Source of the DNA: Todiramphus chloris collaris
Taxonomy: Eukaryota > Chordata > Aves > Coraciiformes > Alcedinidae
Direction: 5' to 3'
Length of the DNA stretch: 64,000 nucleotides
NCBI GenBank assembly: GCA_025345505.1
Contig: JANVCC010000048.1
Coordinates: 3,516,640 to 3,580,639, forward strand
Shown here one piece after another: positions 1-13,100 of this stretch. Numbering within the stretch: the stretch's first letter is position 1; each line of letters opens with the position of its first letter. The translations under genes and the position numbers were made by a program. The notes beneath the pieces are model-generated. The model saw only the letters and a program-made list of their open reading frames with translations. It did not search any database and was not told where the DNA came from.

Positions 1-470
1 AAGGAGTCATTGCCTTCAGACGCCCACGCACACGCCTACTTCTTTGTCTGCAGATAATTATATGTAAATGAGATTATTCTGAATCCTAGTTATGACATAA
101 ATTTGACAGATCTGAATGAAATGGTGTGTGGATATTGTATTTGAAATGGATTGTTATTCTTTTAAATTTAATAACGGGCCTCAGAGAGGCTGATTCCATG
201 GACAACTTATTTCTACGGTTCTCCTTTTCATCCACCTGTTGCATCTTCTTGTAACCCTTAGTGGGTAGGAGCTGTTTCCCTGGAGTTTGGAAGCCTCCCA
301 GTGCAGCAGGGCTGCTAGTCTTGGCCAGAGCCCATAGGCTCTAATGTCTGCAGGGTGGGAGGCAGCAGAGGTAAGGACTGGGAGGACAGCAGAGCATTTT
401 GTGGAACCTCCTTTGCCTTGTGTGACGGCCATGAACATGAGACCCAGAGCCTCCCTATCACCTCCTTGGA
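1..470. other. Intergenic flank, no gene seen
   Basis: Non-coding sequence far upstream of PARD3. The short open frames here have no recognisable domain and are the length expected by chance. The only structure seen is the CR1 fragment that begins at its right edge. Confidence 0.6.
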
Positions 471-830
471 GACGGGGAGAAGAGAAGGCTGAGAGGAGAC
501 CTTATTGTTCTCTACAGCTCCCTGCAGGGAGGTTGCAGTGAGGTGGGTGTTGGTTTCTTCTCCCAGGTGACTAGTGATAGGACAAGAGGAAATGGGCTTA
601 AGTTGCACCAGGGCAGGTTTAGGTTGGATATGAGGAAAATATCTTTACTGAGAGAGTGGTGAGGCCTTGGAAGAGGCTGCCCAGGGAGGGGGTGGAATCA
701 CCATCCCTGGAGGGGTTCAAAAACCATCTAGATGTGGCTCTTCAGGACATGGTTTAGTGGTCATGATAATACTTAGTAGATGGTTGATGATCTTGAAGGT
801 CATTTCCAACTTTAATGATTCTATGATTCT
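471..830 (+). repeat. CR1 LINE fragment, 3' end, sense strand +
   Basis: About 360 bases match the 3' part of avian CR1. Recognisable landmarks are the AGGAGACCTTATTG block near 495, GGACAAGAGGAAATGGG near 580, GGCTGCCCAGGGAGG near 678, GGACATGGTTTAGTGG near 745, and the terminal 8-bp motif repeat ATTCTATGATTCT ending at 830. The copy is 5'-truncated, as most CR1 insertions are, and has no coding capacity. It has many substitutions and reads as an old insertion. Confidence 0.9.
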
Positions 831-1681
831 CATTTTTCCTACCTCAGTAGTCTCCCCCAATTAGTGATGTTCAATGTACTGCAAATTAGTCATAATACTT
901 AAATGGTTGGTATTGCATTGTGGAAAACGTTGTCCTGTTCTTACTGATAAGGGGAGATTATTCTCTGTCTTCCCTTTAATTCACACCAAGAAGGCACCAT
1001 TTTTCAGTCTAATAACTTAAATGAAAAGGGGGTGGTCTTGGAGCTTACAGCTCTTTAAAGATATCTTTGTCTCTGCCAGTGACACATGGCCCTAAATACC
1101 TCCAAGACTTCAGCCACCTCCCCTATCAAAAGGGGAGATGAATACCTGTGTTTAACTGCAGTGATGATGACAGACTTAATTAGCTGAGGGCTCTGAATAG
1201 CTGATGACTTGGCTTGTCAATGTATTACCACCAGCTCCCCTCTTCAGCAGTGAACGGGACACGTGAAATCCCCTGGGTTTGTTTTCGTGCCTTGGCTGGC
1301 CTTGGTGCAGAGCAGAAGCTTGGTCAGGTCTTTCGATGCCTCAGTAGGTGGACAGAAACTCGGTGGTTTCAGAAGGGAGGGTCACATCCCACCTGCTCCA
1401 GGTTCCCTCTGAGGCCACGCTAGAGAAGGCGCTACGAGCGGCTGCCTCCTTAGCCTCAGGTTACATCTACCTGCTCTACAACTATGCTTTCTCATCTTCT
1501 GTTTTGGTAACACGACAGCTCGTTGGTAGAGGCTATTAAGAAATTATGGCTCCTCTGGCAGAACTCTGGTAGCAGCTGTACCAGCGGAGAGCAGCCTCAA
1601 CTTACCAAAACACATCAGAGAAGAGTGTTCTCAAAGAAGAAACTCTTCCACACTAGCGACCAGGATCTTCTGAAATACAAG

Positions 1682-1750
1682 TTTTTTCCTTTGGGTGTTT
1701 TTTTTTTTTTGTTCGTTTTTTTGTTTTTTTGGTTTTTTTGGGTTTTTTTT
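1682..1750. repeat. T-rich low-complexity tract
   Basis: Runs of T interrupted by single G or GG, such as the T12 run near 1700 and repeated GTTTTTTT units. It gives rise to a phenylalanine-rich open frame that is not a gene. Confidence 0.85.
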
Positions 1751-1871
1751 AATGAATGAGTCTGCTCACCCACTATCTGTGGGTGGGGTTTGTTCTGAGC
1801 TCCCTCTTCCTAAGGCATGAGCAAACCTTGGGGAAAACCCATGCTCAGGGCTGGAGGCTTAGGCAGACTGC

Positions 1872-1908
1872 AGGAAGAGGAGGAGGAGGAGGAGGAGGAG
1901 GAGGAGGG
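1872..1908. repeat. (GGA)n microsatellite
   Basis: About eleven near-perfect GGA units. In one frame they encode a polyglycine stretch, an artefact of the repeat. The length is likely to be polymorphic. Confidence 0.9.
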
Positions 1909-3614
1909 CTCACTTGGATGAGCTTGTCCTACCATGTTGCAGTCAGGTTTCATACACCTAAGCTGTTAAATGGTTCTTGTTGAACTATTAAGCCCAAACA
2001 TGTCCGATTCTTCCTATAGGTGTACTGGAAGGAAGGTGCTGTAAGTCTGAGTTTTGGATACAGCCATGGAGCTTGCCATTTCTTTGTGCTTCTCTTACAC
2101 AGGAGCCCATGCATGGCTTTTGTTGGCTGCTATCTCACACAGCCTATGCATTTCACTCGTGCCCCATGCAGTGTATATATGGTGTTCATACATCACCCAC
2201 AGCTTTAGCATTGTTCACCAGTACAAGAAAGGTTCAAATCAGACTCATTCACAGAGCAGGTGCAGTAAGTCTGTGCAGGTTATGGAGGCTTCAAGTTTGT
2301 GGTCCATGAACATCTGAGGTGCTCCCACTAAGAAGCAGTAGATAAAAGAAAGCCACTTATTTTCAACAGGCTTCAAATCTTTATGGAACAGTCAGAAGAG
2401 GCATTGATGCCTCTTTAGGGGTCTACATGTGAAAAGGATTGAAACCACTGAACATAAGTTACTCTTTAGAAAGGCAAATGAGCTGTGGCTATCACACTAT
2501 CAAACACAGAAGGTCTGCAAAGAGAAACGCCCAAGGAAGGTGAAACGGTTACAGCCTAAAATTAATATTTCTGTAGATAAGCTCATGTAATTTTGTGGTC
2601 GTTGAATTACAAAATAGAAAGAAATGAGAGAAATGCCATGGGGCAAAGTATAATGTTGATGGTAAGCAATTTGGGAATAATAAAATAAATTAAAAAAAAA
2701 AAAGGTTATCTTGCCCACCTAAATACAGATTGAAAAAAAATAATTATTGCCTATTACATACATTTTGACAAAGTTAGAAATATATACATGTAATTAACTG
2801 TCTTGGAGGTTTTATTTAAGTGACAATAATGAGACCTGCTGGCTTATACCTTTCCTTTTAAGTTGTATCAGCATGTCTGTACTTGAAAGCTGTTAACAGT
2901 TTAGGTGAAAGATCTTGCTATGATTGGCCCCCTTTTCCTAAGCTGCAATCTGATACTCGGTTTGAACGTCTAGAAAAATATTAACCATGCTCAGGCAGTG
3001 AATCAATATTGGTTTTGTCTGGGGTCTTTTTTTTTTCACTCCATGACTAGCCTGCCACAGGTAAGTCACTGGACCCTTCTTGCCTCACTTTAAAGTATAC
3101 CTCTCTCAAGAGTTCACATGGACTTTATATGGTGACCTGGCCGTTCCTCCAAGACCCAGTGCTCTGTGGCACACACAAACACCCATCTCCCAGCTGCTGT
3201 GAGAGAGCAGAGTGGTTTTTCTCTCTCAGGACCTACCATGGTTACTCAATTCTCTCTTTTCCAGGCTGGAACAGTGTTGCCTCTACCACTCTTCCCTCCT
3301 CCCCAGCAGGCTGCCATTTGTCTCTGCTGCAAATGAACTTTGCCTTTCCCCCTTCCCCGTGTTGCCTGGGTACCCTCCGGCTGCCCCCGGCCACCCTGGC
3401 ACCCCAAGCTCACTCCCAGGCACTGGTTCTGGTGGGCGGTCACGTTATTTCAAGCTCCCCAAGCTGGAAAACTTTGCCAGAGTGAATCACGTTGCTTTCT
3501 TATTCCTGCAGTTAGGAGCAAGCTGAAACTTGCCATTCACGAGGTAACTTTCATTTTGTTCCCCGCATTGTTTCTTTGCCCTTGGCTTCCAGAGCTGAGA
3601 TTTTTATTCCTTTT

Positions 3615-3626
3615 CCCCCCCCCCCC
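3615..3626. repeat. C12 homopolymer
   Basis: Twelve consecutive C residues between T-rich flanks. No other signal is attached to it. Confidence 0.95.
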
Positions 3627-6600
3627 GCCTCTTCTGCCAGCTCCACTTGGATCCAAAAATGGGCTGAGTGAAGTAGTTAGTCATCTTTTAGGCTAACCTG
3701 AAAGCTGCCTGAATTCAGGTTCCTGCTTAGGATATTTACTATTTGCAGGGTTATCTGTATTTTGAACTCGCTAGTCTCTTCTGCTTGACATGAACAGTCA
3801 AGTTCAGGTGCTGTGGGTTATTCCCTGCTCCGATGAGAAGCTGGTGATGAAATCAGGTGTGTCTGTGGCACAGGCCTATTTATTTATAATCAAAGTCTTG
3901 TTTTCCATTAGTGTAAGGGTAGATCTTAAGCAGTAGAAGTTTCTCAGAGCTAAATCCTATTTCAGGCTCACTTAAATCTGTTTGTGAGGCTTTTTCTCGG
4001 GGCCATGCATTTTTAAATTTTTCGATCACTTGTTCTCTCACCTTCATGAACTTCCCATCCCTCTGTTAGATAAATCAGGTGTCACAAAATAATACTAAGG
4101 AAACTACTCCTTTTACACAGGTCTCTGTTTTGGGTGGTGATACCAGTACTGGAAGCTGCTGGTCACAAAGTGATTTCTTTGTATTCAGCCCACTGGATTA
4201 CAGATGGTAACAGATGGGAAATCATTGCAGTGCCAGGGAGAGGTGGGAGAAGGTGGGTAGGGGAGAGGGGAAGTCCAAAATCTGGGTCCACATTGCTTTT
4301 GGTAGAAGGGTTCTGGCCAGAGAGACAGACGTCGAGAGGAAGAAGAACACTGGAACTATCAGCCTCAGGCATCAGTGTTGTGCTCTGGGTTGCAGGAGAA
4401 AAAGGAGACACTTGAGATAATAGATTGAGATTTGGGGCAGGGAGGAGTTCTGTGGTGTTTTCTCAAGGACAGCCTTGTTTTTACCAGGTCTCTTTCATCA
4501 TCAAGTGAGAATAAAACAGAGCAAAGCTTCTATAAAATGACTACTGAAAAAAGTCTGTGCTGGTGGAAATTGGAAGTGTGGACAGGATTAGGCAGCTCCA
4601 GGAACAAAGAGCTGGAGTCCAGAGGAACATCTGGCCCCAGGGAGGGCAGGACTGCCTGGATGTGTTAGTTACTCCTTGGTAGGCAGCGTAATCCTCAGGG
4701 CAGATATTCAAATATGAACATGAGCCTGAGCCTCATAACCTGGTGTGAGCCCAATCTTCCTGCAGCGTGAAGGCACATCAGGCTCACGATGGAGACATTC
4801 CCTTCTGCTGTAGACACTCGAGCTCAGCTGGAAATGTTGTATTACTCTCTAAGTTCTCTTATAAGTCAAGGGTGTTGAACTGAAGGCTTTGTCCCGGGCA
4901 TACCTTGTCTGCTATGGCTGTGATGAAATGAGTAGCTCTGAAATGTCTTGTATTTCACACGAGAAAAGTTTTGAGTGACAATCCCAAATAGAGCGAATGG
5001 CTGGGTGGTGGTGTTTGACCAGTGGAAGCCACAGAGCACAATAACAATATATTCTCCTCTTGCCCTTAAATAAAGTCCACCGCGTTCAACGAAATGAAAA
5101 TACTCTTAATTTCGTGTATTTGTCGTAGGATTTCAGTACAATTATTAAAATGCTGCAGGGCAAGCCAAGAAATGAATTGGGTTTTAAATAACTGTCATGC
5201 CCCTGGTTAGGAAGATAACACATTAAGCATTTTTTCCTAAGCATTTCCAGGGCCCATAAATACTAAAAGATGTGTATTTGTCTCCACAGAGACAAATAGC
5301 ACCGGGCTATTCAGAGCTGAGTGAGTTTGTGCAGTCCTCTCCAATAACAAATTAATGGCTTTCCTGGTTTGATGCATAAGAAAGCTTGTTAATTTGCTTA
5401 CTTGCTGTACCAAAGATATATTGAATAATTTTGGGTGTATGGAAGTGCTGACTCCACAGCAGAATAGGCAGACACCAGCAAAATGCTGCTGTTAATCCTT
5501 CTGCCTATACAGTACCTGTTCTGTGAAGAGAAAACTTTGCCTAGTCATTAATGCTGCAAAACAAGCGTGCTAACAACTATTAAATCAAAACTCCCCAGTC
5601 AAACCAGCAGTAGTGTTTTACACGGAGTTAGCGTAGGTAGAAAGCAAAATCTAGAGCAACATATTCCACGTCTGAGAAGTCTGGCACCTTTCACCATCAC
5701 TAAAACTACCTCCAGGCTCCCACATGCTAAGATGGTCCTGTACAATTAATTTCACTAGCGCCAGGGAGAAAAGTCTCCTGATGATGCTGACAACTGCAGC
5801 TGAGTTTATCCTTCAGTATTTACAGAGACAAGGGTCAAATTCAGCCTGCTCCCAACTGTGTAGCCTCAGGGAAAGCCCTTGTTCAGCCCATGCATTCGGA
5901 TATTTGGTTTCGTGTCCCTTCCGAGAGCTCTGGGATTAAAGGGGAGCTTTACCTCTTCTTTAGTGGCTGAAGAAATCTGAGACCAAGGGGGGCTGTGGCT
6001 TGCTGAGGGGAGGGTTATTTCTTAGCTCTGGTGATTAGTTGGAAGAAAGGTTTTGCGAGAAGAAAGCTGCCAAAGGAGAAAAAGGCTGTGTTAAAGAAAT
6101 GAAGAGGAAAAGAAATCGTGGTAGAGATGGGAAGACAGAGAGGCAACGTTAGTGGAAAAAAAGCCCCATCAAGGGCTTTACGTAGACAGCTCTCACACCC
6201 CGCAGTTGGGTATGTGTTTGTCTTTGCGTTAGGGATGAAAAGATCTTTTTTTTTTTTTAGTAAGCAGCTGTGAATTATTGAAGTTCTTATGGATCAGTAT
6301 ATGTGAAGAGGAAATGCAAAAATAGAGAAAGAAAGGAATATCAGTATTACATCAGCAATTCAGAAAATTTGGAAAAAAAAAAAAGTCAGAGGGAGTAGAT
6401 GAAATTAAGATCTGATGAAGCAGAGAAACATGCAACTGGAGTTAGAAAAAGTCATCATATTCTAAAAACTTGATATGCTAAAAAAGGCAAGGAAGTATAT
6501 TCATTGCATAAAAATTAAGAATGCAAGATGCTATGAACGTGCAGCTGTCCTGTAAAGACGGGCGGAATATATAAAGCATTTTTGTGATTAACTGCAGAAA

Positions 6601-6870
6601 TCCCAAGTTGCAGTCCCTACAAGGGAAGAACAAGTTCAGATAATTGCTCTGTGCGAAACAGAGTGCCTCAAGTACAGAAGGAGGTTGAGATCTACACGTG
6701 CATCAGTAGAAAAGTTTAAAGATGGAGAGGACAAGATCAAACTGAAATTTCTCAGGAAAAAATCACTCCCGGCACACAGCTTTCTGGTGAGACTGCCTGG
6801 GCACTAGGGTTTGTGGAAGGCACATAACTCAAAGCAAACATTAGGAGGTTAAGTACTGACATAAATCACG

Positions 6871-7115
6871 TAGAATCATTTAGATTGGAAAAGACTTTAA
6901 AAATCATCTAGTCCAGCTGTTAACCTGCCACTGCCAAGTCCACCACTAAACCGTGTCCCTAAGTGCCACATCTACGAGTCTTTTAAATACCTCCAGGGAT
7001 GGCAACTCAACCACTTCCCTGGGTTGCCTGTTCCAAAGCTTAACAACCTGTTCAATGGAGACATTTTTTCCTAATAGCCAATCTAAAACTCCCCTGATGC
7101 AACTTGAGGCTCATA
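6871..7115 (-). repeat. CR1 LINE fragment, 3' end, sense strand -
   Basis: This reads as the complement of CR1. TAGAATCATTTAGATTGGAAAAG at the left edge is the element's 3' terminus. It is followed by the CCATGTCCCTAAGTGCCACATC-like block (6951-6972), CTCCAGGGATGG near 6990 and CCCCTGATGCAACTTGAGGC near 7092. The right edge falls about 245 bases from the 3' end, so it is a short 5'-truncated copy. It is non-coding. Confidence 0.92.
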
Positions 7116-10100
7116 AATAACACGACTCATACATAAGGTATGAGCAGTCACATTGGCTCTCTTACCCTTGTGATTTTGCCCGTGCACATATACAGGCATT
7201 CAAATTAAGTAGCTGTGAATTTTAAAAGTTATGGAACTGAGATAAGTGTATTCAGTTCAATTTCTTTGTTTTAAAGATAGCAAATTATGTGGTAAACCTG
7301 AATGTTTTGCCCATTTTTTTGGTGCCTCTGAAGTGCTCCAAGCACAGGTAAGGATCTCAGTGTGTGAAAGCACGCAGGGACAGTCTCTTCCTTGAATTGA
7401 GTACATTGTACAAGCATTTCTAATAGAAAAAAAAAACCAAAACAGGTATGAGATTGTCCAAATCCTTCGCTTACTCTTATTCACTCAGCAAAAAATAGAG
7501 CAAACCCTGGAGAACAGGCAAAAGCAGAGGTGAAGAACACACTAACAAAGCTGTATCTAAACAAGGCTGAGATCTCTCTATAGATGGCAGGCGGTGAGAA
7601 TTTTGTGTTTCAGAAAATTTATACAGATAGATTGGGATAGATGACTCTCAGGTATTTTTTAACACCTTCCCCTTTGCCTGAACCAAGCAGTTGAAAGTTA
7701 TGTGGAAAGCTCCAGCCTCTGTGTAATGTCCCCTTGTACTGCTGAAATGAGCAGGGCTAAATATCAAAGCTATTAATCTCAGAAGACAAAACCAGACAGC
7801 CCTCAGAGATAGAAGGGTGACTCAGGAACCAGGCAGCCCAGAGCTGTAACTGGCGACTGCTGTCTGTTCTGCTGTGGACAAGGAGAACTCACCGGAGTGA
7901 AAACCAGCTCTTGACCTGCTACGGTTTCTTGGCCAGTATTTTGGAGTACGTTGACCATTTCAGGTTGCCTTTCGACATGGTGATCTCAATGGCAGTGAGT
8001 CAGAGTGTGTCATTTGGCCATTTGCGACATGAGGTCAGCAACCTCCAGCAGTGGGGTGGAAAAAAGCCTCGAGCAGGGTAAACTGTTTTTCTCTGTCTTT
8101 ACTGGTGTCCGTTGCAGCTGTGCTTCACACCAGTAAGAACTGGGAAACAGGGGCACTGTCCACATCCCTACTCAGTAATTTTAGACTTGAAAATCCATTT
8201 CAGGTGGAATAAATACAGAGAAAGCACCATTCAGTGCACTCTCATTTCAAGCTGTGAGCTGGAGTAGGTATTGGATTCAGTAAGGAAAAAAAAAAAAAAA
8301 GGAAAACTTCATCAGCATATTGATAAATCTTGCAAGGAAGAGAATGCATTTGTAAAACCATGTGCCAAATGAATCACCTCCATCTACTATGTCATCAGTT
8401 TAACAGGTTAGCAAGAAATTGTTTTCTCTCATAGAAAATAGTTGTTTGACCCAGGAAGATTTTAATTATTGGCCTCTTGCAGTAGCCTGACTGTAATTAA
8501 AGTCTTTGTTGGCTTCCCTGGATTTCAGGTGAGGTTGTACAATTGTAACTTCTGTGGTGTCAGAAAGACAGCCAATGTTTCACTCCTTGGAAGTGGTTGC
8601 AGTTTCTTTAGTTATAACCCACACGCATACCAATATTCCGTGTTTTATTTCCACTGCCTTTCTGTATAAAGCAATATCCTCTACTAGTGATTCACTGCAC
8701 TTAAACTTACCAACTTGTCATAGAATTTCAGTGGGTTTGTTTTGTTTCCTTTTTTTTTTTAATTCACAAAAGAGAAAATAAACTGTAGAAAGAGGCACAG
8801 GATGCACAGTTACCTCCATATGAGGGAACAGCTACTAAACCTGAGATAAACTGAAACCCTAGAACAGATGCTGTGATGGATGTAACTGCAGTGTCAGCTG
8901 GATTAGCGTGGAGCTGCAGTGTGAACTTCTGGCAAATTAGGAGGCTTTCAGAGCTGGTAATTCCCCGGCAGCAGGAAGATTGGTGGAGCTAATCTTGTCT
9001 GTCTGATCTGTTTTGGTTTGGGTGTGTGAGTTAATCTGCTCTGAAGCCTGTTCTCAAATCTAAACACACAGCCCCTGCAGAAGGTATCAGGACCTCTGCT
9101 CAGGTATGGTCCTGAGGAAGACTTCTGCAATTTTCACACATGAGAAATCCTGCTTTTTAAACATGCTGCTGTTTCCTTGACTTCTGGAATGTTGGTTGCC
9201 TGTAGAGAGGATGACTTTCTGCGCAGTGAAACAAGATGAGACCTGAGTGAAGACTCTTTTTGGCATTGAGAAGTGGCTCTTAAGCTGCTGTGCTGCTGCT
9301 CTCCAGAGAGACGTTCCTGCGGTGTGCTGGAGTTGGTGTGTTAGCAGAGTCAACAGCAGATTAAAAAACAAAAGGTGATCTTATCAAGTGGGTTTGTTGC
9401 CGCTGATTTCAGCTCTTCTCTCCTGTTGCATCTCGATGGACTTGATGTCCTACTTGTGCCAAGGCTGGTTACTCCACTTTCTGCTGGAGAAGACAACTTG
9501 GTTTCCATTAACAATTTTTAGCAGACCAGCTTAAGCTGCTGGGCTTCTTCCGTGAGGAATTAAAACAGTCTTATGCTGTAAAACACTGCACTAAATTTTG
9601 GAAAACTTACTCATTTACTGTCATCATCTTTTCAGTTTTGAATAAAATAGATCCCTGGCAGCATGTGACAATCTGTCATGTATTTTAGCTCATGGGGATT
9701 CTCCTATTTCACTGGAGTCGTCTTCTTACTGATTTCAGCAGCTGCAAATACTTCTAAGGAAGACAAGAGAAGGGAAGGCAATAAAAAGATGTGAGATGAA
9801 AGGAGCAGTGGGATTGGGAACAGAAAAGAAAACAGAGAAAGAAGAGAAGAAGAAAGGAGATGTTGAGATTCAGGAAAGGAGAATGGGAGGAAGCAGAGAG
9901 TGAAGCAGATCATGCAGCACCTCTCTCTGACTCTTTTTTTCTTATTCCACCAGTAAGCCAAGAAAATTCTTAAAAGCAGTGTCCAAATCTCAGCTGTCTG
10001 CTTGCACCTCATTCCTCTTTAAAGGGAGCTACAGATGCTTAGAAGTACTTGATTCTGGTCATAGCAGGTATCTGGAACTTTTTAGAAGCTGTCAGAGAGT

Positions 10101-13100
10101 AGTTTTGTAGCAGCAGTGGAGGTGACCGTGTGTATCCTGGTCGCGTTCCCTACCAGGAGTTGTGCAGTTCATTCTCTGCCAGTCCTTCATGCTTTGACAC
10201 TTGCCTACTGGCCTGTGCACTAGAAAAGGTGTTCTGCAGGTGCCACAGGACTTTACCTGGGAGCAAATATTTATGCAGGAGCGATAGAGTGTGTGTTTTC
10301 AGCCTGCATAGCAGCACGAGTGTCTTTAACTCCACGTGTAACAGAGATAGCCCTCTAAATTCCTGTGCAAACTGAAAGTCTCTGCTGTGATACCCTTACC
10401 CCACACAGTCCTCCCTGTTACCATCAACAAATAGAGAAGCTGAGTAAAGAATGGATTTCCCTTCGTGCTTATCAATATTTCCCTGCAATCATCAAGGTAA
10501 CTTGCTATCGAAAGCTGTAACGCTGCCCCGTTCCCTTCCAGCCCAACAAGGAGAACATCACGAGAAGTTAAACAGGGATCCCTGAAGAGGAACACCAGCT
10601 GAGAAATATATTCTTTAATATGTTTATAAACCACACGAATAATTTGTACGGTGGAATATATGTACTGTCATGTTTTGATAGGCCTTTAAACTAACATACC
10701 CTGTGGGTGTTCCTCTTCATGTCACAGGAAGGTATTTTTGCAGGAATGCTCATCAATAGATAAAACTTGATTGTGGCAAATGATTTGGCATAGCTTCCCG
10801 TCAGCAAATGGGTTCCTCTGACGGTATCTGAATTAGTTCCAGCTCTGGCAAGTACTTGACAAACAGAGCCCAGTACTGTAGCTCTGTGTTGATATTGTTT
10901 ATGCATTATTTGAGCAGGGTAGATAAGGCCCTAGGGCCTGATCCAAAGCCCAGCAAAAGCCAGTGAAAAGGCTCCACAAGCCTTTTAAGTCACTGGAATC
11001 CTGTATTCTGTGTTTCAGAGTTTGGAAGTCTGTGCCAGGAGCTTCATCAATAACTGAAAGGCTGGAAGAAAAGCAAAGAGCAAACTTCTGGATAGGCAGA
11101 AAGAGGGAAAGGAGAATGAAAACATCCAATAAATTCTCAGCAGAGACACAATGTCTGCAAGTAGCTCTTGTAGACGAAGATTGAAAAGATAAGCAATGTC
11201 TGATTTATTTATTTTTTTTTAGAAAAGCACCAAGTTTCTAAATGCCTCAAGACAAAATCAAAATGCAAAATCTAGGGTCTTAAATTGTGTAAATACCCTG
11301 TAGTTCAGTCTTCCGTAAATTAACCACCTTCACCTTGATTTCTTGTGGTCATCATAAATCTCTCAGGTTCTACTATTTTTAACAGCTTTATTGTTACAGA
11401 TTTCAGTGTTAATTGATGGTAATTGAAAACTCACTAAAAACTTAATTTTACTAACAACGTGTTTCTATGTTTGTGTTCAGTATTATGGGGATAGGCAGCA
11501 ATAATCCCTCTACTTGGGCTATCTAGGATTTTCTGTGCATAAAAGTATTGTGATTTTTTGTCATCTGATAGTTGTTTTTGGGAAGCTCTAATGTGAATTT
11601 CTGGACCTGCCCTTTGGAATTGATCAGGGATAAAATTCCAAAGCTGTAAAAGTGCTTTTTCTTTCTCTTGTGAATTTCTGTTGGCATTTTCTGGCCTAAG
11701 ATGCTGATGCTGACCGTTCTTCTTCTTCCCTTTTCTTTTCTCTGTAAAGCTTGCTGAATTCATAACTGATGGTGGCCTTTGGGGATAAATGGGCTCACAT
11801 CCCCAGAGCTGTCACACTAACTGTCTGGAGTCTGCAGAACAGCTTCTGTGAAAGAGCATGAGAAGGTGGCAGATCCTCCTGCTCCCAGTGCAATCCCTGT
11901 GGTGCCTCTTGGTCACGGTGGGCACGGAGCTGCAGACTCTCCATGGTGCCAAGGGCAAATCAAGAATAGCCAGCTCCAACATCTGACTTAGGTACATGGT
12001 TTGCAGCACAGGGACATTCAGAACTTTTTTCTTATGTGAATATGATTCTATTCAGCCCATAGCATAAATACAGTATGTACAAGAGCTGGAGCTGGGTAAA
12101 GGCAGCTGCATGAATATTTTCCTTATGACAATTCATAGCTTTGGGGTTAGATCCACAGCATCCTGAGCTTACGTGAGGACTCTTTGGGTACACCACGGGT
12201 ACACCCCGCCTTCTATGCTCTGGACACCCCCAGCATCTTCACTTTTTCCATATAGGTCATGTTTTTCACTTTTTAGACCTCTAATGATTCAGCTTCCTTT
12301 CCTGTGGCTTATCTCCAAGTGCCCGCAGCAAAAAAATTACTTGATGTTCTAGCTCAAGCCTTCCCAATTCTCACTACAATGAAACCATTACTTGATATAT
12401 CTCAGAGAAAACACTACTATTTAAAGAGTTTGATGGTGGCTGAAAACCATCAGAGAATTATTAACAAAACTACTAAAAATCCTTGAACATAATCATTATA
12501 AAAAGTAGCATAAGACCAGTGTAGATACAGACAAAAAAGTAGTAAATTCCCCTACACTCATTCTTTAACCCTAACCACCGCTTTGGTACCTGGAGTTGCT
12601 TGAGGCACAGGTCGGAGCCCCTGGAAAGATCAACAGTCTTGTGGCTTTTCCTCAAAATCATGGATTCTTCTTTGCTACAGTTTCTTCCTTCTCGTATACC
12701 ACAAGCTCGTATACCACTCATCTTCCCAAGCTTTCTGCGCCTGCACCTCCTAACTCTGACATTAACGCCTGTGTGATGCTGTAATTACTTTTTAATGATT
12801 TGAGGACTTTCCACTCCCCGAATCCCAGCCTCTTTTGAGAAGTTGTAGAAAATAATTTTTGATTCAGCCTCATTTTTATTTTTATTTTTTTTCCCAGGCC
12901 AGAGTTAGCCACAATTACTTAATAAGCTTTAATGATTGTCTCATTCATAAAACAAGACGTTAGGAACCGTTGCCTTGCTCCTTTGTGGAAGTACCATCAG
13001 TATGTAGGAAAAAAAGTCACAAAATATAACGATGAAAAGACAACCCACTCCTACAGTTAAAAAATTAGCCACAGAAAGATCTCGAACAGTCACAGGCATA

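Larger units (their letters stand above)
831..6870. other. Intergenic region, no gene seen
   Basis: About 6 kb of non-coding DNA. It holds a T-rich tract at 1682-1750, a GGA microsatellite at 1872-1908, a C12 run at 3615-3626, a perfect 9-bp inverted repeat at 5276-5297, and scattered A or T homopolymers (near 2690, 6247 and 6372). Open frames up to about 118 codons occur but are low-complexity or lack any familiar domain. A stretch at about 5080-5420 is AT-rich, low in simple repeats and rich in TAAT-type sites; it could be a conserved non-coding element, which I cannot test here. Confidence 0.5.

Noticed and set aside
2221..2300. GGTTCAAATCAG near 2232 as a possible tRNA T-loop
   Set aside because: No acceptor stem, D-arm or anticodon arm could be found at the right distances.
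9704..10012. Minus-strand 102-codon frame rich in Ser, Leu and Phe, resembling a membrane protein
   Set aside because: It is the translation of a polypurine/polypyrimidine tract. The hydrophobicity is a composition artefact.
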